Origin: Bacillus sp. FJAT-29790
GTDB taxonomy: Bacteria > Bacillota > Bacilli > Bacillales > Cytobacillaceae
Direction of reading: 5' to 3'
Assembly (NCBI RefSeq): GCF_019039215.1
Contig: NZ_JAHNZZ010000001.1
Coordinates: forward strand, 1,259,506-1,323,505
DNA: 64,000 nucleotides
The translations under genes and the position numbers were made by a program. Below are positions 34,262 to 43,702 of this stretch, in pieces (position 1 is the stretch's first letter; the number at the start of each line of letters is the position of its first letter). Below the pieces are notes generated by a model, which was not told where the DNA came from, ran no database searches, and saw nothing but the letters and a program-made list of their open reading frames with translations.

Positions 34262-36709
34262 TTATTCTTCAGGAATATTTTTCTCTTGGATAGCTTCAAT
34301 TTTCCAAACATGTTCGGCCTTTCCGCTTTCTGATTCATCTATAATAAATGAACCATTTGAATATCGATCATTAAATCTGATTGCAGATGCTTTCAATGTT
34401 TCAATTTGACCTTTTTCAGTCTCAATATAAATATCGTCATTCCCCCTCACAATGACAAAGCCGATGACACGGTGAGGATTTGATTTTAATTCTCTTAACA
34501 TGACAACGCCCCGTTTCGCACGCGTTGTTCGTTCAAACTCACTTAACTTCATTTTTTTCACAGAGCAACGTTGAGTGACAATCACTATAGACTGTTCTTG
34601 CGGATTCTCAATTATCTGACCACCAGTAAGGAAATCATCGTCTTTCAGATTGATCCCTTTGACTCCGGCAGCCCTTGTTCCGACTATATTTACTTCTTCC
34701 TCGTGGAACCAGAGGGCATAGCCATGATGTGTAGCCAAAAACAGATCTTTATCCCCGTCCGTTATATGAACATCAATCAGTTCATCAATGCCCTTTACAT
34801 TAACGGCAACGAGCGGTTTAGAGTACCTTTGAGCTTTATAAGCTTTTAGCTCCGTTTTCTTAACCATTCCGTTCTTTGTCACAAACAACAGATACGAATC
34901 CGTTTCAAAATCCTTGACAGGAAGTGCTTTGACAATCGTCTCATCATCGTCGATTGGAATAATATTTGCAATATGCTGCCCAAGATCCTTCCAGCGGATA
35001 TCCGGCAGGGTATGGACCGGACAGTATAAATAATTTCCTTTGTTTGTAAACACAAGCAGTACATCCGTCGTGTTCATATCAAGCTGAGTGAGAAGAAGGT
35101 CCGAATCCTTCATGCCGAAATCCTGGCCATTAGATGCTGCGAATGAGCGCGGGCTTGTTCGCTTCACATAGCCTTCCTTTGTCACAGTTACAATGACATC
35201 TTCACTTGCGACCAAAACTTCAAGATTAATTTTTATTTCTTCGATCTCTGCTTCGATTGTTGTTCGACGAGTATCAGCGAAACGCTTTTTCACATCTCTT
35301 AGCTCTTTCTGAATAACAGCATAAAGCTTTTTCTCACTCACTAAAATAGCTGTAAGCTCTTCGATTTTCTTCGCCAATTCCTCTGCTTCTGCACGTAACG
35401 CAGTAATATCCGTATTCGTCAAACGATATAGCTGCAAGGAAACGATGGCTTCCGCCTGCGGTTCCGTAAAAGCAAATTTAGCCATTAAATTATCTTTCGC
35501 ATCCCGCTTGTCTTTAGAAGCTCTAATAGCTGCAATTACTTCATCAAGAATGGAAAGAGCTTTCATAAGCCCCTCGACAATATGCTGTCGTGCTTGAGCT
35601 TTTTCCAATTCATATTGGGACCTTTTTGTGACTACTTCCTTTCGATGCTGAATATACGCATCTAACAGTTCTCTAAGCCCCATAAGCTTAGGATGCCTGT
35701 TATGGATGGCAACCATATTAAAACTATATGGAACTTGTAAATCACTATTTTTATATAAGTAGTTCAGAACACCTTCTGGATCAGCGTCTTTTTTTAACTC
35801 AATAACAATTCTTAAGCCTGTCCGGTCCGTTTCGTCGCGGACTTCGGCGATCCCTTCCACTTTCCTGTCTAAACGGAATTCATCCATTTTCTTGACGAGG
35901 TTTGCTTTATTCACTTCAAAAGGAATTTCGGTAATGACGATTTGCTTTTTACCGCCGCGAAGATCTTCAAATTCAGCTTTACCACGGATGATTATTCTCC
36001 CTTTACCTGTTTCATAGGCTTTCTTAATCCCGTCAACTCCTTGAATGATTCCACCTGTCGGAAAATCAGGCCCCTTTACGTGCTCCATTAAATCATCTAC
36101 AGAACACTCAGGGTTGTTCATTCGATGGATGACTCCATCAATCACTTCATTGAGGTGATGGGGAGGAATATCCGTCGCATATCCAGCTGAAATGCCTGTT
36201 GAACCATTAACAAGGAGATTTGGAAACATCGCAGGCAGGACAGTAGGTTCATTCGATGTATCATCAAAGTTTGGAACAAAATCTACTGTTCTTTTTTCAA
36301 TATCCTTGAGTAATTCAGCCGATATGGCAGAGAGTCTTGCTTCTGTATAACGCATTGCTGCAGGCGGATCACCATCGATACTACCATTATTCCCGTGCAT
36401 TTCCACAAGAAAGTTGCGTACCTTCCAGTTCTGACTCATCCGAACCATCGCATCGTAGACGGATGTGTCTCCATGCGGATGATAATTACCGATTACGTTC
36501 CCAACTGTTTTTGCTGACTTCCGAAAGCCTTTATCATGCGTATTTCCTTCAACATGCATAGCATACAGAATCCGACGCTGTACTGGCTTTAGTCCATCCC
36601 GGGCATCTGGCAAAGCCCGTTCCTGAATAATATATTTACTATATCGACCAAATCTGTCGCCAAGAACATCTTCGAGAGGGAGATCGCGAAATTTTTCTGC
36701 CGATTTCAT
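34262..36709 (-). CDS. parC: DNA topoisomerase IV subunit A (ParC/GrlA)
   Basis: 815 residues. The catalytic tyrosine is Y121 in RYTEARLSAIS. The quinolone-determining segment HPHGDTSVYDAMVRMSQ has Thr82 and Asp86 where S. aureus GrlA has Ser80 and Glu84. The C-terminal half is the beta-pinwheel of GyrA/ParC. It decatenates daughter chromosomes with ParE. The ATG overlaps the parE stop (TAATG), so the two are co-translated. Confidence 0.97.
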   Translation of the reverse strand: MKSAEKFRDLPLEDVLGDRFGRYSKYIIQERALPDARDGLKPVQRRILYAMHVEGNTHDKGFRKSAKTVGNVIGNYHPHGDTSVYDAMVRMSQNWKVRNFLVEMHGNNGSIDGDPPAAMRYTEARLSAISAELLKDIEKRTVDFVPNFDDTSNEPTVLPAMFPNLLVNGSTGISAGYATDIPPHHLNEVIDGVIHRMNNPECSVDDLMEHVKGPDFPTGGIIQGVDGIKKAYETGKGRIIIRGKAEFEDLRGGKKQIVITEIPFEVNKANLVKKMDEFRLDRKVEGIAEVRDETDRTGLRIVIELKKDADPEGVLNYLYKNSDLQVPYSFNMVAIHNRHPKLMGLRELLDAYIQHRKEVVTKRSQYELEKAQARQHIVEGLMKALSILDEVIAAIRASKDKRDAKDNLMAKFAFTEPQAEAIVSLQLYRLTNTDITALRAEAEELAKKIEELTAILVSEKKLYAVIQKELRDVKKRFADTRRTTIEAEIEEIKINLEVLVASEDVIVTVTKEGYVKRTSPRSFAASNGQDFGMKDSDLLLTQLDMNTTDVLLVFTNKGNYLYCPVHTLPDIRWKDLGQHIANIIPIDDDETIVKALPVKDFETDSYLLFVTKNGMVKKTELKAYKAQRYSKPLVAVNVKGIDELIDVHITDGDKDLFLATHHGYALWFHEEEVNIVGTRAAGVKGINLKDDDFLTGGQIIENPQEQSIVIVTQRCSVKKMKLSEFERTTRAKRGVVMLRELKSNPHRVIGFVIVRGNDDIYIETEKGQIETLKASAIRFNDRYSNGSFIIDESESGKAEHVWKIEAIQEKNIPEE

Positions 36710-38685
36710 TATTCAATCTCCTCCTCTAAAACCGAAATATTTTCATTTTCAAGAATGCTGCCATCTTCTTCAAGGCCGAATGCCACATTTGATTCAATCC
36801 ATTTTCGTCGCGGTTCTACCTTATCGCCCATAAGCGTAGTTATCCGGCGCTCTGCTCTTGCAGCATCATCAATTCTCACCCGAATTAACGTACGTGTCTC
36901 CGGGTCCATTGTTGTTTCCCAGAGCTGGTCGGCATTCATTTCACCGAGACCTTTATACCGCTGGAGCATATAGCCTTTCCCGACCTTTTTAATTGCGTCC
37001 TGTAAATCATCATCGCTCCAGGCATATTCGATCACTTCTTTTTTACCCGCTCCACGGCTTACTTTATATAAAGGTGGCAGTGCGATAAATATCTTTCCCG
37101 CATCAAGTAGTGGTCTCATATAGCGATAAAAGAAGGTAAGAAGCAGAACTTGAATATGGGCCCCGTCTGTATCAGCGTCCGTCATGATAATTACCTTTTC
37201 ATAATTAATATCATCCAAATTAAAATCAGCACCGACCCCGGCACCAACGGCATGGATGATCGTATTGATCTCTTCATTTTTGAAGATATCCTGCAGCTTT
37301 GCTTTCTCCGTATTGATTACTTTTCCGCGCAGTGGAAGAACAGCTTGGAAACGTCTGTCTCTCCCTTGTTTCGCTGAACCGCCCGCTGAATCTCCTTCCA
37401 CTAAATATAATTCATTTTTCTGTGGATTTCTTGATTGAGCCGGTGTTAATTTACCGGAAAGAACGGCTTCGGATCGTTTTCTTTTCTTGCCGCTTCTTGC
37501 ATCTTCACGGGCTTTTCGAGCGGCTTCACGGGCTTGATACGCTTTAATCGCTTTTTTAAGTAATAGTGAACTAATATTTGGATTTTCTTCAAGAAAATAG
37601 GTCAGATTTTCAGATACGACTGCATCGACTGATGACCTGGCCTCACTTGTTCCGAGTTTGCCTTTTGTCTGCCCTTCAAACTGAAGCTGGTCTTCAGGAA
37701 CCCGCACGGAAATAATCGCTGTAAATCCCTCACGAATATCGGATCCATCAAGGTTCTTATCTTTTTCTTTTAGAAAATTAACTTTTCTTGCATATTCATT
37801 AAAAACACGAGTCATTGCTGTTTTAGCTCCCGCTTCATGTGTTCCTCCGTCTTTCGTTCGCACATTATTAACGAAGGAAAGAACATTCTCTGAATATCCA
37901 TCATTAAATTGGAATGCAAAATCGACTTCGATCCCATTATGCTGCCCTTCGAAGCTGACTACAGGTTGAAGCACGTCTTTTTCTTCATTTAAATATTCCA
38001 CAAAGGCTTCGATTCCATTTTCATAATGAAAGATTTCCTGGATGCCATTGCGTTCATCAGTAATTTCAATCTTCATTCCCTTTAACAGGAAAGCTGATTC
38101 ACGAAGACGCTCACAAAGGGTTTCATAGTTATATGAGGTGGTGGAGAAGATGTCTTTATCTGGTTTAAAGTGAATGATCGTACCAGTTTGATTTGTTTTC
38201 CCCGTTTTCTCTAGCGTTGTTGCTGGTTTTCCGCCATTTTCAAAACGCTGTTCATAAACAAAACCGTCCCGCCTAATCTTGACAACAAGCCACTCCGAAA
38301 GGGCATTCACAACAGATGCACCTACGCCATGGAGACCTCCGCTTGTTTTATAACCGCCCTGGCCAAATTTTCCGCCTGCGTGCAGGACTGTTAATATCAC
38401 TTCAGGTGTTGGTTTCCCCGTACTATGTATTCCAGTTGGCATTCCTCTGCCTTTATCTTGAACACTTATTGAGTTATCTTTATGGATTTTGATAATGATA
38501 TGGTCACCGTAACCTGCCAGTGCTTCATCGACAGCGTTATCGACAATTTCATATACAAGATGGTGAAGCCCTCTTGCATCTGTACTTCCAATGTACATCC
38601 CTGGGCGTTTTCTTACTGCTTCAAGCCCTTCGAGTACTTGTATGGCATCATCATTATAATCAAAAGCTTCCTGATTTCTTGCCAC
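36709..38685 (-). CDS. parE: DNA topoisomerase IV subunit B (ParE/GrlB)
   Basis: 658 residues. GHKL ATPase motifs are EIVDNAVDEALAG, DKGRGMPTGIH and GGLHGVGASVVNALS. The Toprim domain has YLVEGDSAGGSAKQGRDR and IIMTDADTDGAH. It powers strand passage for ParC. The start is GTG at 38685 (VARNQEAFDYND), matching the M-A-R-x-Q start of B. subtilis ParE, with AAAGGGG seven bases upstream; the ATG at 38691 is too close to that site. The LexA-type box lies about 320 bases upstream. Confidence 0.97.
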   Translation of the reverse strand: MARNQEAFDYNDDAIQVLEGLEAVRKRPGMYIGSTDARGLHHLVYEIVDNAVDEALAGYGDHIIIKIHKDNSISVQDKGRGMPTGIHSTGKPTPEVILTVLHAGGKFGQGGYKTSGGLHGVGASVVNALSEWLVVKIRRDGFVYEQRFENGGKPATTLEKTGKTNQTGTIIHFKPDKDIFSTTSYNYETLCERLRESAFLLKGMKIEITDERNGIQEIFHYENGIEAFVEYLNEEKDVLQPVVSFEGQHNGIEVDFAFQFNDGYSENVLSFVNNVRTKDGGTHEAGAKTAMTRVFNEYARKVNFLKEKDKNLDGSDIREGFTAIISVRVPEDQLQFEGQTKGKLGTSEARSSVDAVVSENLTYFLEENPNISSLLLKKAIKAYQAREAARKAREDARSGKKRKRSEAVLSGKLTPAQSRNPQKNELYLVEGDSAGGSAKQGRDRRFQAVLPLRGKVINTEKAKLQDIFKNEEINTIIHAVGAGVGADFNLDDINYEKVIIMTDADTDGAHIQVLLLTFFYRYMRPLLDAGKIFIALPPLYKVSRGAGKKEVIEYAWSDDDLQDAIKKVGKGYMLQRYKGLGEMNADQLWETTMDPETRTLIRVRIDDAARAERRITTLMGDKVEPRRKWIESNVAFGLEEDGSILENENISVLEEEIE

Positions 38686-39004
38686 GAACATTCCCCTTTC
38701 ATTTGTTGCAAAAAACAATGTATTACTTTATTTATTATGAAGGAATTGGGGACGAAGGCTACGCTAACTTATCAAGTATAGCCAAGCTATTAAGTAAATA
38801 GGCTAGATTCTCCTAGATTAATTAGCGAAATTTCGCTTCGCTCGTACACCATATTGTGTTGGTTTGGTTTAGAAATCCCAAAAATCCTTCATGGTAAATG
38901 GTGGCCTTTATAAGCCATTTTCATTTTGTATCCTGTCGAACTTTCGTATAGATATTCGTCTAATAAGGCATTTTTCCTTTATTTTATGTTAGAATTCCAT
39001 TTGA
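38686..39004 (-). other. long untranslated leader of parE
   Basis: About 320 bases between the predicted promoter/LexA box and parE. There is no supported ORF. Small hairpin potential (for example GCGAAATTTCGC near 38824-38835) is visible, but I cannot name a riboregulator. Confidence 0.4.
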
Positions 39005-39054
39005 AGAACGAATGTTCGATATGTGTATTTTACCATATTTTTTAATGGCGTCTA
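39005..39054 (-). promoter_or_regulatory. promoter of parE-parC with LexA-type (SOS) box
   Basis: Minus-strand TAGACG (39054-39049) and TAAAAT (39032-39027) are 16 bases apart. Just downstream, 39018-39005 reads CGAAC-ATTC-GTTCT, nine of ten defined positions of the Bacillus LexA consensus CGAAC-N4-GTTCG. B. subtilis parEC has been counted among LexA targets, which agrees. Confidence 0.65.
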
Positions 39055-39170
39055 TGCTTTATTGTATCTATTTATTCCATTTTGGCAAATGAGTTTTCAA
39101 TTTAATTGTTGATTGGTCAGCTATTTTGAGATTCTTAAAGCCTTTTATTTCAATATTTTTTAGAAAGAAT

Positions 39171-39202
39171 AAAAAAACATGAGACCTTATTCAGATCTCA
39201 TG
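39171..39202 (-). terminator. terminator after the CoA-binding protein gene
   Basis: CATGAGA (39202-39196 on the minus strand) pairs with TCTCATG (39184-39178) and is followed by seven T residues. Confidence 0.8.
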
Positions 39203-39210
39203 CAGTCCTC

Positions 39211-39624
39211 TTATTTTGTTAAGGCATGCTCTACCTTAATGCAACGATCCATGATCACTGTATACCCTTTTTCCTTTAAAAAGTTATAGGCTTCTTCATT
39301 AGCAAGTCCTTGCTGTGCCCAGAAGATATCGGCATCTATTTCAGCGAATTCTTTTGCCACTTTAAGCAAATGTTCTGAACGGCGGAATACGTTCACGATG
39401 TCAACGTGGCCTTCAATTTCTTTTAAGGATGAAACTGCCTTCACACCTAATACTTCATCGACTGTCGGATTAACCGGAATGATCTCATAGCCGGCATCCT
39501 GCATCGCTTTAGACACCATGTAAGAAGTTCTTTCAGGGTTCCCGCTAAGGCCCACAACAGCAATTCGTTTTGCTTTTTTTAACATCAAACCGATTTCATC
39601 ACGACTTGGATTTTCAATGGCCAT
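39211..39624 (-). CDS. yneT: CoA-binding protein (YneT-like)
   Basis: 137 residues, a Rossmann-like CoA-binding domain. IAVVGLSGNPERTSYMVSKA is the nucleotide loop; VNPTVDEVLGVKAVSSLKEI and IFWAQQGLANEEAYN are conserved in YneT proteins. Function is unknown; CoA binding is inferred from the fold. In B. subtilis yneT also lies next to parE-parC. The ATG at 39624 has GGAGG upstream; a nine-residue longer reading does not. Confidence 0.85.
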   Translation of the reverse strand: MAIENPSRDEIGLMLKKAKRIAVVGLSGNPERTSYMVSKAMQDAGYEIIPVNPTVDEVLGVKAVSSLKEIEGHVDIVNVFRRSEHLLKVAKEFAEIDADIFWAQQGLANEEAYNFLKEKGYTVIMDRCIKVEHALTK

Positions 39625-39729
39625 TTTTATTCCTCCATTTTCAAGTTCCATATTTAAGAAAAGTCTATCTTAATATTACCGAAAAAATGGCCGCTTATCT
39701 AATAATTGGCTTTAAATAACAGCCTTGCC

Positions 39730-41067
39730 TTAGTACACAACTGTTTCCAGCCTTTTTATTAGACGTTTGATCGCAATGTTTGATTCTTTTAATATAACCT
39801 TTTTATCAATGGTGTTTAAACGTCTATTTTCCATTAGGATTTTACCGTTTATAATGGTCGATTCGACATCTGCTCTTGTTGCGGAATAAACAATTCTCGA
39901 AATTGGGTCAATCTCAAAGGAGGGATAAACATGAAAATCGTTTAAGTTTAAAATGGCGAGATCAGCCTTTTTTCCAGGCTCTAGGCTGCCAATTTCATTT
40001 TCCATCCCGACCGCTTTTGCCCCGCCAATCGTAGCCATTCGGAATATCGTACTCGCCTTCATAGCTGTAGGCCCATGAATAGGCTTCTGTATGATGGCTG
40101 CGAGTCTCATTTCATTGAACATATCAAGGTTATTATTACACGGGGCCCCATCTGCACCGAGACTTACATGGACATGTAAATCCAACAAGGAAGGTACTTC
40201 AGCGATACCTGAAGCGAGCTTTAAGTTGGATCCAGGACAGTGACTGACCTTTACACCCCGCTCTTTAATAATTCTTTTTTCTTCATCATCAAGCCAAACA
40301 CAGTGTGCAAGGATTAATCGTTCATTGGCAAGGCCGATGCTGTCTAAGTACACCACATTTCGCATGCCGTGCTCTTTTTTGACTAAAATAATTTCATTCG
40401 CATTTTCTGACGCATGAGTATGAACTTTGACATTATATTTTGCCGAAAGATCTCTCACACTTATTAATAATTCTTCCGTGCAGGAAACAACAAAACGGGG
40501 ACAAAATGCATACTGTATCCGGCCACTGTCGTGATTATGCCATTTTTCTAGCAGCTCAACGCTCTGTTGAATCGAATCCGTTGTTTTCTCCCTTAAAAGG
40601 AGAGGGACCTCGTCTCCCTTATCCATCATGACTTTTCCTGCTAAGGCACGAATGCCGCTTTGAGCAATCGCCTTAAATGCGGATTCTGTATGATTGACTG
40701 TTTCCATATCTACAACTGTTGTTGTGCCGCTTTGGATTAATTCTCCGATTCCAAGCATGGCTGAATAATAGATCGATTCTTCATCATGGGATGCTTCAAG
40801 TGGCCAAATTTTTTGCTTTAGCCAATCCAACAGTTCGAGATCATCGGCCTGACCCCGAAATAATGTCTGGCAGAGATGGATATGCGTCTGAATAAAGCCT
40901 GGAATAACCGTTCGGCCTGTTGCGTCAATTACCTTGTTCGCCATATGAGGCAGATTTTGTCCGATTTCTACGATCCGATCATCAACAATATAAATATCCC
41001 CGTTAACGATCCTTTCATTAGCATCCATCGTTATAATTTCGGCATTTTTAATGAGTATGCTGCTCAT
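39730..41067 (-). CDS. amidohydrolase-superfamily deaminase (guanine/8-oxoguanine/5'-deoxyadenosine deaminase-like)
   Basis: 445 residues, a metal-dependent amidohydrolase of the ATZ/TRZ/SsnA group. Ligands: H62 and H64 (QTHIHLCQTLFRG), H218 (VHTHASEN) with E221, H255 (AHCVWL) and D306 (LGADGAPCNNNLDMF). The last motif resembles MtaD and SsnA proteins. In this locus the likeliest jobs are guanine deamination to xanthine or hydrolysis of a late imidazole intermediate such as imidazolone. It is the last gene of the minus-strand purine operon, with GGAGG before the ATG and 15 bases behind the M20 reading frame. Confidence 0.8.
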   Translation of the reverse strand: MSSILIKNAEIITMDANERIVNGDIYIVDDRIVEIGQNLPHMANKVIDATGRTVIPGFIQTHIHLCQTLFRGQADDLELLDWLKQKIWPLEASHDEESIYYSAMLGIGELIQSGTTTVVDMETVNHTESAFKAIAQSGIRALAGKVMMDKGDEVPLLLREKTTDSIQQSVELLEKWHNHDSGRIQYAFCPRFVVSCTEELLISVRDLSAKYNVKVHTHASENANEIILVKKEHGMRNVVYLDSIGLANERLILAHCVWLDDEEKRIIKERGVKVSHCPGSNLKLASGIAEVPSLLDLHVHVSLGADGAPCNNNLDMFNEMRLAAIIQKPIHGPTAMKASTIFRMATIGGAKAVGMENEIGSLEPGKKADLAILNLNDFHVYPSFEIDPISRIVYSATRADVESTIINGKILMENRRLNTIDKKVILKESNIAIKRLIKRLETVVY

Positions 41068-41082
41068 TAGCCCCCTCCTAGT

Positions 41083-42221
41083 CTAATCCGACTGTTGATT
41101 GTCATACGATAAGATCAGCGTTTTATAAAACTCAATCGATCTTTTATATGCTGATAAGCTAACCCATTCATTTGGCTGATGGGCAAGCTTTTCATCACCA
41201 GGACCATAAATGAGCGTCGGGATTTCACTTCGCGGATTTAGAACAGCCCCATCTGTATAATAAGAGACGCCAAAGCAATTCGAGTCTGTTTGATTTTTTA
41301 TCGCTATTGCGCTTTGGATAATATCTGCTGATGGAGAGGTTAGTATCGGTGGGCGATCTAAAATTTTTGTCACTTTAAATTTAAGAACTTCATTTTTTTT
41401 ACGAGCTGATTTAATCTTACGTTCAACTCTTCAATTAATCCGTCGTGTGATTGCGGAGGAATAGAACGAATATCTACTCTGATGGTGCACCTGTCTGGAA
41501 TAACGTTTGTTTGGATGCCTCCTTCAATCATCGTCACAGCCAAGCTGCTGCTGCCAAGCTTTATGTTTTCAATCCTCCACTCGTTTTTCAATGTTTCTAA
41601 TGTTTTGATCACAAGAATCATGTGGTCAACTGCATTTATCCCCTGATCAGGCATTGAGCCATGAGCGGTTTTTCCATAAGTGGAAATCTCTAGCCAAAGC
41701 GCTCCCTTGTGGCCAATAACAACTTTCTCATTTGTTGGCTCTGCGATAACGAGTGCATCAATTGTTCTGTTCTCGTTCCCTTCTAGAAAGGCCCTGGCCC
41801 CGCAGCTATCCACTTCCTCACCAGCAGTAGCCAAAAATGTAATCGATGCTTTCGGAGTTATTTTCTCCAAAAACAATGACTCAAGTGCTAAATACATCGC
41901 CGCCAAGCCGCTCTTCATGTCAGATGCGCCTCGGCCGTATATCCTGTCACCAACGATCTCACCTGAAAAAGGATCAAAATTCCAATTAGCATCCCCAGGT
42001 GAAACCGTGTCCATATGACCGCATAAAAAAAGGTGCTTATCACCCGTTCCCCTAATGGTTATTTCAAAATTACTACGATTCTCCATAAGAGTCGTTACTT
42101 GGTATGGCACTCGATTTTTCTGACATCTTTCCATAAAAACTTCCGATACTTTATGTTCATTTCCAGGGGGATTCGAGCTGTTTATGCGGAGAAGCTGCTG
42201 TAGGAACTGAACTTCATCCAT
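41083..42221 (-). pseudogene. M20 family metallohydrolase split by a frameshift at an A8 tract
   Basis: The ATG at 42221 (GGAGG; TAATG overlap with the gene before) opens an ArgE/DapE-type M20 hydrolase: FLCGHMDTVSPGD, DRIYGRGASDMKSG, ATAGEEVDSCGA, GHKGALWLEISTYGKTAHGS. At the A8 run (plus-strand T8, 41393-41400) the frame goes out of phase and stops at 41370. The other frame continues KILDRPPILTSPSADIIQ to YYTDGAV and GPGDEKLAHQPNEWV, the normal M20 C-terminus, ending at 41083. One additional A restores a single protein of about 379 residues. Slippage expression, phase variation, a true null mutation and a sequencing error all remain possible. The substrate may be an N-acyl or formimino intermediate. 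Confidence 0.85.
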
Positions 42222-42844
42222 TATTCTGCCTCCACTATTTGCATTTTTAATGAAGTTACCTTCCAGCCATTGACCGGAGCCATATCCTGTGAACAAGTTG
42301 TACAGGCGATAACAACATCTTCTAACGCTTTGAGTCTTACATAATCACCTGGTTTTGAAAGCGGTTCGGAAATAACGTAATCACCAAGATCATCAAGGAC
42401 ATTGTTCATAAATAAATTGATCGGATCTGGAACGACAGATGGGTTAATATCATATTTTTTCAATGCTGTTTCCAGATTGTCATAACAATTCGGATGATCC
42501 TCTTTATTGAAATCCATCTTATACCGGTAATAATCACATGCTGGAAAAAAGAAATCATGCTTGCCTACGGTATCTTCCATGAGCTGCATAAGTGGACGGC
42601 GCCGGTTACTGTATAAGAAATCACCTATTTTTAACCGAATGCTGCTTAAAGATGCCCTCATATGGACCGGAGAAACATGCTCAGCTGGATCGGCATGATT
42701 AAAGCAGACAAAGTCTCCAACCTGCTTCCCTTCCATATCAATGATAATCAGCTCTTCTCCTTTTCGTAAAAAAGCACTTCTGCCTTCATATGGAGGAATG
42801 ATAATTTCTTCACGAATTTGTCCTCTTTTAAAGAGATTTTCCAA
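42221..42844 (-). CDS. DUF1989 / urea-carboxylase-associated family protein
   Basis: About 207 residues from TTG (42844), which has GGAGGTGAT at good spacing; an ATG at 42880 lies inside the cyclase gene. It shows the DUF1989 pattern: IDMEGKQVGDFVCFNHADPA, the long VPDPINLFMNNVLDDLGD stretch and CTTCSQDMAPVNGW with a CxxC pair. Members sit beside urea carboxylase and other nitrogen-catabolic genes, and the biochemical role is not established. Here it is coupled to the cyclase before it and the M20 gene after it, suggesting a late step of purine-nitrogen release. Confidence 0.8.
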   Translation of the reverse strand: MENLFKRGQIREEIIIPPYEGRSAFLRKGEELIIIDMEGKQVGDFVCFNHADPAEHVSPVHMRASLSSIRLKIGDFLYSNRRRPLMQLMEDTVGKHDFFFPACDYYRYKMDFNKEDHPNCYDNLETALKKYDINPSVVPDPINLFMNNVLDDLGDYVISEPLSKPGDYVRLKALEDVVIACTTCSQDMAPVNGWKVTSLKMQIVEAE

Positions 42845-42860
42845 GTAATCACCTCCGTAT

Positions 42861-43544
42861 TTATTCAATAAAGACAGCAACTGCCCTTATCGGGGATCCG
42901 GTTCCTTTTCGGATCCGAAGTGGAAGCCCAAAGTATAAAAAACGCATGCCAGAGATCTGATCAAGATTACATAAATTTTCGGTATTCGTTATCCCATATT
43001 CTCTGCATACAAGATGTCCGGAATAATTTGGATCTTCCGGGTGATCGATGGCAGGTGCGTCGATGCCAATATTGACAACCCCTTGATCTGCAAGCCATTT
43101 TGCTGCGTTATAATCGAGTCCTGTATAGGTTGTCAGCCACTCATCTGTCCCATACGAGCGGTTATAATGTCCTGTGTAGAGGAGGACAATATCTCCTTTT
43201 TCCACATATTGCTTTGATTGGAGAAGAGCTTCTTCAAGATCTCGGCTTGTAATACATCGGCTTGGTGAGACATGGGAAAGGTCCAAGCATACCGCTGGCC
43301 CGTAAAAATAGTCTAACGGCATTTCATCGATGTATTTTCCGCTCGGGTCATATTCATATGTTGCATCACTATGTGTGGGTCCGTGCTCATTAATTAATAG
43401 ATTGTTTGTAGCAAATTGAAACCCGATTTGTTTCTCACTTTCTTCATGAGATATATTAGGAAAAATCATTGTTTTTTGATGAAGGGGGAAAACTGGCATT
43501 CCCTGGTAGATTTCCTGTGTCAAATCAACTACTCTGACTCCCAT
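42861..43544 (-). CDS. cyclase-family hydrolase (kynurenine-formamidase-like)
   Basis: 227 residues of the cyclase family (PF04199). The metal motif is H54-G-P-T-H58-S-D60 (NEHGPTHSDATY). DIVLLYTGHYNRSYG and NIGIDAPAIDHPED form the second half of the site. Such enzymes hydrolyse N-formyl or cyclic amide bonds at a divalent metal. Within this locus a plausible substrate is an imidazolone or formyl/formimino intermediate. AAGGAGGG precedes the ATG. A 158-base gap separates it from the AdeC-like gene, possibly with its own promoter. Confidence 0.82.
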   Translation of the reverse strand: MGVRVVDLTQEIYQGMPVFPLHQKTMIFPNISHEESEKQIGFQFATNNLLINEHGPTHSDATYEYDPSGKYIDEMPLDYFYGPAVCLDLSHVSPSRCITSRDLEEALLQSKQYVEKGDIVLLYTGHYNRSYGTDEWLTTYTGLDYNAAKWLADQGVVNIGIDAPAIDHPEDPNYSGHLVCREYGITNTENLCNLDQISGMRFLYFGLPLRIRKGTGSPIRAVAVFIE

Positions 43545-43702
43545 GATTACCCTCCTTATTTTTTAGAAAAGGGCGAAGCTGTCAAACACTGATACGTTCA
43601 GCCATTATTTTGATAATGGAAAAGGTCGGCTAAACCTTTTTGCAAAGCACGTCTTCAAACCGCCTTTTTGTGATGGTATTGCTTTAATAGTTGAATAGGC
43701 AT

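Noticed and set aside
41383-41410. Programmed ribosomal frameshift in the M20 gene
   Set aside because: The A8 tract is slippery, but no stimulatory hairpin or internal Shine-Dalgarno-like element is evident nearby, so mutation, transcriptional slippage or a base-call error is more economical.
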